Made by a program: the position numbers and the translations under genes | Shown: one piece after another, positions 55,371 through 64,000 of the stretch | How positions within the stretch are numbered: position 1 is the stretch's first letter | Layout: each line of letters begins with the position of its first letter | The notes under the pieces: generated by a model | Databases searched by the model: none | Told to the model about the DNA's origin: nothing | What the model saw: only the letters and a program-made list of their open reading frames with translations | Origin: Ailurus styani | Taxonomy: Eukaryota; Chordata; Mammalia; Carnivora; Ailuridae | NCBI GenBank assembly: GCA_002007465.1 | Contig: LNAC01000039.1 | Coordinates: 4,508,667-4,572,666 of the forward strand | Direction of reading: 5' to 3' | Length of the DNA stretch: 64,000 nucleotides

Positions 55371-55945
55371 TCTTCCCATTTTTTTTATTATGTTCAGTTA
55401 GCCAGCATATAGTACTTTGTTAGTTTTTGATGTAGTGTTCAGTGATTCATTAGTTGGGTATAAAACCCAGTGCTCATCACAACACGTGCCCTCCTTTATA
55501 CCCATCACCCCATTACCCCATCTCCTCACCCCCTTCCCTTCTATAAGCCTCAGTTTGGTTCTCAGAGTCCAGAGTCTCTCATGGTTTGTCTCCCTCTCTG
55601 ATTTCTCCCCCTTTAGATTTCCCTCCCTTCCCCTGTGGTCCTCCGTGCTATTGCTTGCTTATGTTCCACATATGAGTGAAACCATATAATAATTGTCTTT
55701 CTCTGCTTGACTTACTTCACTCAGCATAATCCCCTCCAGTTCCATCCACGTCGATGCAAATGGTGGGCATTCATCCTTTCTGATGGCTGAGTAATATTCC
55801 ATTGTATATGTGGACCACATCTTCTTTATCCATTCATCTGTTGAAGGGCTTCTTGGCTCTTTCCACAGTTTGGCTATTGTGGACCTTGCTGCTATGAACA
55901 TTAGGGTGCACGTGCCCCTTCTTTCACTACATCTGTATCTTGATA
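55371..55945 (-). mobile_element. Younger L1, antisense, 5'-truncated
   Basis: TTTTATTATGTTCAGTTAGC, then the reverse 3' UTR and the ORF2 end (WSTYTMEYYSAIRKDEC on the minus strand), breaking off at ACTACATCTGTATCTTG. CAGAGTTTCTT at 55360-55370 and 55946-55956 is the duplication. Confidence 0.9.
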
Positions 55946-56874
55946 CAGAGTTTCTTCATGTACTCAACCAAAACAACATATCATGACAGATTCAGTCAGA
56001 CACAGATTTAAGAATTCATTTGTCTTATATTAAGACATTAAAGAAACTATGAACACATCAAACATTACTTCTTTGTCACTAATTTTCTTTTGTCTTGGAA
56101 AAGGTAGTTATTTTTTCATTAAAACATGTTATGTTAACATTTATCGGGTTTACTATTATTTTTAAACAAATGAATATTTTTAATTTCTTAGTTTTAATTT
56201 CTCATATAGTAAATATCAGTAGATGTAACCCATATAAACCAAAGCTACTGGGGTCCTCAGGAATGGTTTTAAGATCATAAAGGGGTCCTGAGATTAAAAA
56301 GTTTGAGAACCTAATGGCATAGAATGTTTGACCATTCATGTCAGTATGAAGCACTGAGGCAAACAAAGCATTTCTACGTGACAACCTTGCTGTCCTTGCC
56401 AAAAAAATGAGATCCCTGATTAGGTAAAGAAATGTTTATTTTCTGTTTTTTTATTGTTTCAGAAATCAAGAAAGCAAATCTTTTCTTTTTAAAGATTTCT
56501 AGCAAAAAATGGTTTGAACCTCTTAGGATACATCCAGCTCCAAAGAACGGAACACCTAACTCAGCTGGTTTAAATGATAAGGTGATTTATAATTTCATGT
56601 CACTGAAGGATTGCAGATAGGGCAGACTCCAGAGTTGGTTGTTTGAGGGGCTTCATGGGATCATGAAGCGCCAGTTTCTTTCCATCTCTGTGCTCTCCCT
56701 TCCTCAGTGTCACCTCATCCTCAAAGTGGCAGCAAGATGGCTACAACAGGTCCAAGTGCCACTATCAAACATGGTAGTGCCAAAGGGAGAAGAGGGACGT
56801 TTTCCCTGCGTCTCCTCCTTAGCAACAGGGAGCTCCCAAACCTGCTTAGCAGACTTTTCCTCATGCCTCAGTGG

Positions 56875-57060
56875 CCATTAAGTCAATGCTTATTCTCATT
56901 ACCAGTAGCAGACTTATTAACCCTAACATGCATCGGAGGACAACCAGTAGAATACCCCTTTATTACTATTGGTCAACTAGCCTCAATCCTCTACTTTACA
57001 GTTTTCCTAGTTCTAATACCCACCATCAGCATCATCGAAAATAACCTTTTAAAATGAAGA
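56875..57060 (+). pseudogene. MT-CYB: Cytochrome b 3' end (NUMT)
   Basis: The frame gives [20 protein letters not shown], then [20 protein letters not shown] and [18 protein letters not shown]. The next codons are TGA and AGA, which read Trp and stop in the vertebrate mitochondrial code; in the nucleus the TGA is a stop. It covers about the last 60 residues. LLTLTCIGG where carnivore cytochrome b usually has LLTLTWIGG is a change expected after loss of constraint. Confidence 0.93.
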
Positions 57061-57129
57061 GTCTTTGTCGTATATTAATTACTTTGGTCTTGTAAACCAA
57101 AAATAGAGGGCAGTCACCCCCCTAAGGCT
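57061..57129 (+). pseudogene. MT-TT: Mitochondrial tRNA-Thr copy (NUMT)
   Basis: GTCTTTG pairs with CTAAGGC as the acceptor stem, and the anticodon TGT is at 57091-57093 within TTGGTCTTGTAAACCAA. The cloverleaf is largely intact. Confidence 0.88.
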
Positions 57130-57195
57130 TCAAGGAAGAAGCAACAGCCCCACCATCAGCACCCAAAGCTCACGTTCTAATTAAACTATTCCCTG
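57130..57195 (-). pseudogene. MT-TP: Mitochondrial tRNA-Pro copy (NUMT)
   Basis: On the minus strand it starts CAGGGAATAGTTTAATTAG, has anticodon TGG (57163-57165) and ends TTCCTTGA. CAGGGAA pairs with TTCCTTG as the acceptor stem. Confidence 0.88.
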
Positions 57196-57507
57196 ATATC
57201 ACCCCACCCATTTATTCAATTCATATACAACACTGTCTCTAATGTGCTATCACAGTATATATGAATCTCCTCCCCAACACTGCATGTATAACATACATCC
57301 GATGCTCTTCCACAGCCATCCCAATACAATGCCCTACGTACATCATGCATGCCCCATGCATATAAACATGTACATATTATGATTGGTTTTACGTAAATGT
57401 ATTCCACCTAGATCACGAGCTTGATCACCAGGCCTCGAGAAACCAGCAAGCCTTGTACATCAAATGGGACATCTTGATGAACTAATGACTAATCAGTCCA
57501 TGATCAC
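57196..57507 (+). pseudogene. Mitochondrial control region 5' part (NUMT)
   Basis: Contains ATGCATATAAACATGTACAT, CCTCGAGAAACCAGCAAG and GACTAATCAGTCCATGATCA, the conserved wording of the first hypervariable and central domains. Resemblance stops at about 57507. Confidence 0.88.
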
Positions 57508-57699
57508 CCAGGATTGGGTCACATCCAGTCCTTAACTTTGTCACTGCCAAGGGTTGTAGGCTTACTGTGTTGGTTAAAATAATCATTTTCGGGGAGCTGG
57601 ATATGAGGAAGTCATCTACAATGACTTAGTTGTTCAAAACGAAAAAATCCTTTGGGCCTATTCAGTTAACTGGAAATTCACTTGCACAGATGCCCAGTA

Positions 57700-57880
57700 A
57701 GAGAGGCAGCGTGAATCTGTGGAAAGTGTTCTAAGCTTAAGAACCAGGAGCCCTGGGGTCTGGTCCCACCTCTGACACTCTTGGGCCCTGAATCCCCTGT
57801 CACAGCCTTACTTCCTCATCTGTCAAAGGAGGGCTCGGACTAGAGCACTAGTTCCAAGACCCTTTGGTTCACTGGTTCCT
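57700..57880 (+). repeat. MIR-family remnant
   Basis: AACCAGGAGCCCTGGGGTCT, GTCCCACCTCTGACACTC, CTTCCTCATCTGTCAAAGGA, GGACTAGAGCACTAGTTCCA: a MIR-type core with the GGACTAGATGATCT-like 3' part. Confidence 0.5.
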
Positions 57881-58924
57881 TCATTCACTCCCTCACTCTT
57901 TCATTCAGTAGTACTTATAGAGTGCTTACTCTATTATGGAAGTCACAGGGTATAGACATGCACCAGACTATTGCCTGTTTAACCACAACCATCTGTTCTT
58001 CCTCCTGCACTACACACACAATGAGAGCCCAAAGGGGAGTCAGATCCAAACTGGTTTTTTTCTCATAGAATAAATTGTTTAATGCCCTTGGCAGAGAGCC
58101 CGTGCCACGAAGCTCATTAGCCAATAGTGACATCACGAGAGTTCTCTCTCCTCTTTTTAAAATGTAAAATTTATCCAGAAATGAGAACATAGAGCCACAG
58201 TCATATTTTGACAGAGATGGGTCTTTGTCTCAGAGAAGCTGCTCGTGGGCTTGGCTGGCTGTGATTGCTGCAGTTCCCTCAGTCTAGGGAAGGCTGTGAG
58301 GTAGGGAGCAGGCGTTAAGAGAACAGAAGGACAGTCATGAGAAATGAGACTGTGTTCTCAGAATATTCAAGGGCACTCTTACGTTTTATTTTTCAGATAA
58401 GATGTCAGAAAGTTTTTACTCTTTTAAACCAAGTTGCTAAAATTTTGCAGGCCTTTCTCAGACGCTGTGTTCGTCCATTTATCATGTCACATGAAGTGTT
58501 AAGATAGCTGTGAATATTTATCTGTGAGAAGAGAATTTGGAGTCATGTGATCACTCCCCCAAGTGATATTTGAGTCGCTGTCAGGTGAAGCAGGGCTTTT
58601 TTAAGTTGCTTTAGGGACTAATATAAGTGGAACGTTGAAGGAAGAAGATCTAGGGTCATTGAAGAGAAAATCTTTTCAACACATAGAACACTCAGCAATG
58701 ACATGGAAACAGTCCATTATGAAAAGTCGTGAGTTCTGCCATCACTGAGAACGCTCAGGCAGAGGCTAGATAACCTACCAACCATGTTGTGAAGAGGTTC
58801 TTCATTTGATCTGAGAGTGGACAACATGAGTTGGAAGGAAGGTCATCTCTTAGATCCTGTAATTGTTATCATAGCTGTGAGACCTGTGGTGGCTTAAGAT
58901 CAGTAGCAGTTTGAAACAGAAAGC

Positions 58925-59430
58925 AGGTGATTCATTTATTCACCAGATATTTATTAAGCGCCTACTAGGTGTTAGGCACTATTCTAGACACTGGAGATAC
59001 AGTAAAGAACAAGACTGGCAAGACACGAGGGCACTTGTGTTCTGGGGTAGGCAGACAAGCACTGAATGAATAAATGAGTAAGTAAGACCGTTTCCTATTA
59101 GGATATATGCTCTGAAGAACACAAACCAGCATGATGGGAGAGAAAGATTAGAGCAGGTGAGGGTGGGTATCTGTTTTAGATTAGATTTTGAGGGCAAGTC
59201 TCTTGGAGGAATTAACCCATGAGCTGAGAATGGAATGCAGACAAGGTATCTTCCCTGGGTTGATGGGAAGAACATTTGAAGCGGAGAGGACATGGAAGAG
59301 CCAGGTAGGAACAAGCTTGGCAGGTTGGAGAAGCAGGCAGAAGGCTGAGTGAGAGGCCAGAGGGTTACATATGGGAAGGAGTGGGCACAGGTAGGGGCCA
59401 GATCTCACAGGAGCTCCCACGAGAGCCTAG
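58925..59430 (-). repeat. L2-like remnant, antisense
   Basis: TTCATTTATTCACCAGATAT, TTATTAAGCGCCTACTAGGT, GTTAGGCACTATTCTAGACA, CTGGAGATACAGTAAAGAAC are the reverse complement of the usual L2 3' end. Confidence 0.6.
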
Positions 59431-60229
59431 CGTTCCTCTGTCCAGCCACTGCAAGGTTTCGGTAGAATGGCGTGCTCCAGTTCACATCTGTAAAAAATGA
59501 CTATGCTTTCTTTCTGGAGGGTGAATTATAGGATACAAGCAAAGAGGAAAAAAGGAAACTCAAGAGAAATGTGGTTTCACAGAAGCGAAAAGAAAATGTC
59601 TCAAGAAGGAGGGAGTGGGCAGCAGTGTTGAAGACAGAAAAATCAGCAGGAAAGTTACTGATGGCCTTGATGAGCAAATGTTTTTGGGTGGTAGCTTTGC
59701 AAACCCACTTAGAGTGAGTTTAGGGAAAAATGGGGAGTAAGGACATGGGAAATAGAAACCAGTCTTTCAAAAAATGCTGTGAAGGAGTGCAAAGAAATAG
59801 GAACATATCTGGAAGGGAATGTGAAATCAAGGGATTGTTTCTTAGATCAAGTTATTGCAGCACCTTCTCTATGCTGATGGAAGGGGGTCTACAGAGAGGC
59901 AGATAATAGGGACGCTAGACAAAGGGGTGATTGCAGGAGAGAGATCTTCAAAAGAGCATTGTGTTTTATATTGTTATTGAAATCCATAGTTTCATTATTT
60001 TTGATATTGATTAGTTTATTGGGCTATCCTTGTATTAAGTTGAACCATATGGAATTAGCAATATTCACCTATAATTTTTGACCTACAGAAATTACCATCA
60101 TGTAATTCTGCCTATAGTAGAATTAGAATTTTCTCCCTTAGACACTTAAATTTCTGTCATAGGTCTTTATAATTTATATACATTTTTAAATATGGAAACA
60201 ACCTCAAACTTACCTAAAAGTTGCAAACA

Positions 60230-60654
60230 GCAGAAGAACATCCCCCTTCCCAAACCATCTGGGAGTGAGTTTCAGGCCTGATGCTCTCTCTCTCTCTCTC
60301 TAGCACTTGAGTGGATATTTCCTATAAATAAGAACATTCTCCAACAAAATCACAATTCACAATCTAGTAAAATCGGGAAACGAACATCAATACTTTACTA
60401 CCAACTAATTCCCTGACCCCATTCAGGTTTTTGCCAGTTGTCCCAGTAATGTCCTTAATCCCAAAAGGATCTGATTTCCCATCTCACATTGCATTTAGTT
60501 GTCGTGTTGCTTTAGTCTCTCTCACTCTGGAACAATTCTCCGTTCTTCCTTGATTTTCATGACTTTGACACTTTGATAGCTGCAGGCCAATTATTTTGTA
60601 GAATAGACAAAGATTTGGGTTTGTCATGATTATGTTCAGGTTATGAACCTTCGG
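60230..60654 (-). repeat. Old L1 3'-region remnant, left part
   Basis: TCCCAGTAATGTCCTTAATC, CTTGATTTTCATGACTTTGA and GATTTGGGTTTGTCATGATT resemble old mammalian L1 3' sequence in reverse. The match resumes at 61060 after an inserted LTR-type repeat. Family assignment is tentative. Confidence 0.45.
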
Positions 60655-61055
60655 CAGTGTGATAGTCAGCCTCCGAATTGGCCCCACCTCCTGTTATCCC
60701 CACTGTTATGCAGTCTCTGCCCACCCAGTACCAGAGTTGATCTTCGTGACCTAGAGCATATAGCAGAAGTGGTTAAGCTGTGATGCGATCTCGTGGATCA
60801 CTTGCTCTGTGTGAAGCAAGCCTCCGTGTCATGAGCAGCCCTATGCATAGGCCTACATGGCCACTGAAGCATCTAGCCAACAGCCAGTGAGAAACTGAGG
60901 CCTGCCAACAATGTTGAGTGGGCTTGGAAGTAGATACTCCAGCCCTGGTTAAACCTTAAGTTAGTTGACTGTCATCCTGACCGACTATTTGACTTCAACC
61001 ACAATCACCTGACCCCCAGAAACTAGGACATAGTAAATATTTGTTGACTGAAGAT
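60655..61055 (+). repeat. MaLR/MLT1-type LTR remnant
   Basis: GAAACTGAGGCCTGCCAACA, GAGTGGGCTTGGAAGTAGAT and ACCCCCAGAAACTAGGACAT then AGTAAATATTTGTTG are typical of MLT1 LTRs. It splits the old L1-like sequence. Confidence 0.55.
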
Positions 61056-61300
61056 ACAAAATGAAAACATGCAGGAATATCACAAAAGTGATGGTGGGTT
61101 CTTTCCATTGCATCCTATCAGGTGGCACACAATTTCAGTTTGTCCCATTTCTAAGGATCTTTATTTCCATCCCTTGGTTAAAAGTGGTATCTTCTGGACT
61201 TTTCCCCTATGAAGTTGATCTTTTTTCTTTTAATCAATGACTATTTTGTGGGAGATACTTTGAAACTATGTAAATATCCTGTTCTTTATCAAACTAACAA
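61056..61300 (-). repeat. Old L1 3'-region remnant, right part
   Basis: CATCCTATCAGGTGGCACAC, GTTTGTCCCATTTCTAAGGA, GGGAGATACTTTGAAACTAT and GTAAATATCCTGTTCTTTAT continue the piece at 60230-60654. Confidence 0.45.
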
Positions 61301-61664
61301 CTTTTTCCGTTATTTCTCTCAGTATGAGGTCTTGGCTTCCTATTTTATTAAGTTGGATATAATCTGTTACTGTCCTTATTTATTTTGACGCTCAAATTGT
61401 CCCAAGTTTCACCTGAGCCCCTTCAGCCTGGCTCCTGTGTTCTTTGGACATGTCCTCATCATTCTTTGAACACTTCCCTTGATTTCTGGCACAAGATGTT
61501 CTAAGTTCATCATGTTCTTTGCCTGCCCCAGTCCTGAGATCAGCCATTTCTCCAAGGATTCCTGGTTCTTCTTAGCGGAAAATGGTATAAAAGCCAAGGT
61601 CTGGGCATTAGGTGTGTCTGTTTCTATTGGGGTGTTGCTGCTCCCAGGCCCACTCAAAAGACAT

Positions 61665-61850
61665 GTACACATTTGCATATGTATCTATGTAAATATGTAT
61701 AGACATGTATAAATACAGACATGTATACAAATATACGTATATGTATGCACAAGTATATACTACACATGTGTTTTATATATTATACAATATAAGTGTATAT
61801 TTTATAAATATAGTAAATTTAAATATACATATATTTAAATCTCTAAGTTC
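61665..61850. repeat. AT-rich (ATGTATA)-type low-complexity sequence
   Basis: Repeated ATGTATA, ATATAC and ACATGTATA words over about 180 bases with no fixed period. Confidence 0.8.
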
Positions 61851-62739
61851 ATATTCATACCTCTAACTATAGGGTATCCAGGGTTTCTGTCCTTTTCTTC
61901 CTTTGCATATTAGTGACCTCTTTCTTCAACAGTGAGAAACTTGGCTCCTGTTACCCTTATTCTGTTCATATGATTTATCCCTCTGATATAATCCGTCTCC
62001 CATCACCATTACATCTACCCCTTTCCCCAATGGACACCCTCCATTTGGGCTCTAACTTCCATTGCAGTGGTACCCACCCTCATGAATGGCCTTCATATCC
62101 CCTTGGGCCCCAAGCCAACCCTCCATGGATATCCATACCTGCCTCAGGCCCTGACATACTACCTCAGGCTGCCCCTACATGTGGACACCCTCCTCACCCA
62201 CTCAGGCCTTAACCCCCCTCAACCTGCCCTCTATAGAGACGTCCTCCTTACCCTGTCTGGAACAACCAAAATGTCCCTAGAAAATGGTTAAATAGATTAC
62301 AGGGAGGCATTCACTTTTCATTTTGGACTTTTGGTTACTCTTTTTCTACATGTATACTTTTATGTATATTAATAATACTAACAGAGTATGGGCCATGCTT
62401 TACAATTTTCTATACTGAAGCAATAATTAGTATTATTATTATTTTTTAAAGACATACGAAATACAGAAGTTAAGATCCTATTGGTCGAGATTCTGACTCA
62501 GTACATCTGGGCTAGGGCTGGGAATCTGTGCCTTATAAAGTTCTCCACTTGAATGTAATGATGAGCCAGGTTGGGGAGCCCCTGCTCCATAGGAGTTCCC
62601 CAAGCAGCTGTCCACATGTCCACTGGGCAGCACACCCAACATTCCATCACAGGTGAACACTGACAGAGACGAAGCCATGGGAATTTTTATGGAAACTCGG
62701 GACTGTTAGGTTTTGTTTTGAAGGTTCATGGTCCATCTG

Positions 62740-63105
62740 ATACCTCCTTCCAAAGGACCATTTTCTCTGATTCTCCTTGTTAGTGAAGTGAGGGACAACT
62801 CTGAAAACATGTGGGCTAAGTACTCTTTAAAATTATCAAAGGCCATCAAAGACAAGGAAAGTCAACTGTCACCACTAAGAAGAAACCAGGGTGACTTGAC
62901 TAAATGTAATGGATCTTGAATGGCACCCTCGACCAGATAAAGGACACACCTGGACTTCAGCTAATAATAATGTGTCAATACCAGTTTATTAATGGTAACA
63001 GATGTCCCAGACTTGTGGAAGGTGTGAATGATCAGGGAAACTGGATGTGGCTATATGGGAACTCTCTGTACTCCGCACAATGATTCTACAAGTCTCTTAT
63101 TAGAA
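62740..63105 (+). repeat. Old L1 3' end remnant, sense
   Basis: GGGTGACTTGACTAAATGTA, AAAGGACACACCTGGACTTC, GATCAGGGAAACTGGATGTG and TATATGGGAACTCTCTGTAC resemble the 3' end of old L1M-type elements. Confidence 0.45.
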
Positions 63106-64000
63106 AAAAGATGGAGGATACAAGAGACGTAATGATGTGATATAGCAAACTCAATGGTAGCATTTGGTAAATCGAAAAGGTAAATATAGCCAAGTGGGTG
63201 TTATCACCTCTGGGAGGGAGAAAAGACCCTTTTCTGTAGCCCATTGGCCTGAATTTTCAGGAGGGACAGGCCACTGCTGCTGCTGTTCCAGGAAATTTGA
63301 GGACTGAAGAGACAGATTGTTCCCAGAGGTCACTATGGAATGTCGGGTGGATGACCAGTTGCCCCGGGGAAGAGTTCGGGCCTGCATATAGGCAGGGAAG
63401 GGCTGACTCTGAGAGGTGCAGTTACGTTCTTTGCCCTTTGAGAACAGCTGTTATGTGCCCGATGTGAATCCTATAGCTTGGTGGCAGGGCAGCCCCAGTG
63501 CTGTGCAGGAGAACCAGCCCCTGTCGCCTGTGGTGCCAAGCCAAGTGTGCTCTCCTTGTGTAACAGCTGAGATGTTCAAGTTATAGCCTGCAAAACAATG
63601 CAGCCAACTATCACTGCCTGCTCGTCTGGTGTTTGTCATAAAACAGAACTGAAGTAGAGGGAAAACTGCATTTCTTTTTGTACTGAGATAGATAACATGT
63701 CCTCCAAATGGGAGGGAGACCATACAGTTTATAAATTGCATCCTAAATTGGAAGTCTTTTACATATTTTGGGGCTGAAAATCATCCTGCTTCATTTCTCT
63801 AAACCCAAACTTTCTCTTAAAAACACAAATGACATTTTTATTTGACAGTTCTCCAAGAGAATGTGCAGTGTCGTTGTGCCATACGTGGACGAATAAAAAT
63901 ATCCATGGGTATGGCCGAAACAGAAAATACCGGCACTGCCGCTCATCACTGTGCTTGTGGTAGACTGTCCCTTCTGTCTCCGCGGGCAGCAAGCACACCC

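Larger units (their letters stand above)
56875..57507 (+). other. NUMT: nuclear copy of mitochondrial DNA (cytb end to control region)
   Basis: About 633 bases run in the exact order of the vertebrate mitochondrial genome: 3' end of cytochrome b, tRNA-Thr, tRNA-Pro on the opposite strand, then the control region. The flanking sequence is ordinary nuclear intron. The piece is collinear, without an internal break that I can see. It is not expressed as a mitochondrial gene here. Confidence 0.93.
41424..64000 (+). other. FIG4: FIG4 intron 22 (at least 22.6 kb, runs off the window)
   Basis: No sequence matching the last FIG4 exon (start TPISAFSQDN in human, from memory) was found downstream, so I treat the rest of the window as intron 22. 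It contains CanSINEs, MIR and L2 remnants, L1s, Tigger pieces, a MaLR-type LTR and a mitochondrial insert. I cannot identify anything in 42500-44390, 44600-46200, 47110-49190, 55960-56660, 57880-58920, 59440-60230 or 63110-64000. Confidence 0.75.

Noticed and set aside
56707..57057. 116-residue + strand frame with membrane-like sequence
   Set aside because: The second half is the mitochondrial cytochrome b end of the NUMT; the first half is unrelated nuclear sequence joined by chance.
57061..57195. tRNA-Thr and tRNA-Pro as functional nuclear tRNA genes
   Set aside because: They are part of a mitochondrial insert, lack nuclear box A/B promoters and a T-run terminator, and follow mitochondrial gene order.
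61913..62291. Proline-rich + strand frames
   Set aside because: C-rich low-complexity sequence with no recognisable protein family and no splice or promoter signal.

Overview
The window is mammalian nuclear DNA from a caniform carnivore, most likely a mustelid. This is inferred from about twenty tRNA-Lys-derived CanSINEs in both orientations, several carnivore-type L1 copies, and old MIR, L2, Tigger and hAT remnants. No bacterial or viral gene system was found. The small open frames scattered through the window are mostly chance or repeat-derived.

One protein gene is present: FIG4 (SAC3), the lysosomal/endosomal PI(3,5)P2 5-phosphatase of the PIKFYVE-VAC14-FIG4 complex, on the + strand. Twelve internal coding exons can be placed base by base, at 35-168, 1675-1791, 4181-4226, 4904-5052, 6221-6387, 19518-19656, 28250-28308, 29504-29651, 32459-32542, 34293-34488, 37201-37283 and 41337-41423. 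Every junction is GT-AG and every codon phase matches across its intron. Together they give 1409 coding bases with no stop or frameshift. Setting the cysteine of the CX5R motif to residue 486, as in human FIG4, places them at residues 380-849, which should be human exons 11-22 of 23. The 5' exons and the last exon (about 58 residues plus stop) lie outside the window.

Layout: 1-6.4 kb holds five closely spaced exons, including the catalytic P-loop exon. 6.4-19.5 kb is a large intron rich in L2, L1 and old repeats. 19.5-41.4 kb holds seven exons, separated by introns with nested L1s, a Tigger transposon, a hAT element and a 317-base assembly gap inside SINE sequence. 41.4-64 kb appears to be all intron 22. 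It contains a SINE-riddled L1, Tigger pieces, a MaLR-type LTR, and a nuclear copy of mitochondrial DNA covering the cytochrome b end, tRNA-Thr, tRNA-Pro and control region.

The most noteworthy signals are structural. They are: an apparent heterozygous SINE insertion whose two alleles were both written into the assembly (19849-20219); an L1 with a 3' transduction nested inside another L1 (22608-24472); an L1 that landed in the loop of a 24-bp inverted repeat (16099-16633); a perfect 19-bp hairpin 43 bases after an exon (19700-19741); and a 61-bp pure pyrimidine-purine alternation with Z-DNA potential (26272-26332).
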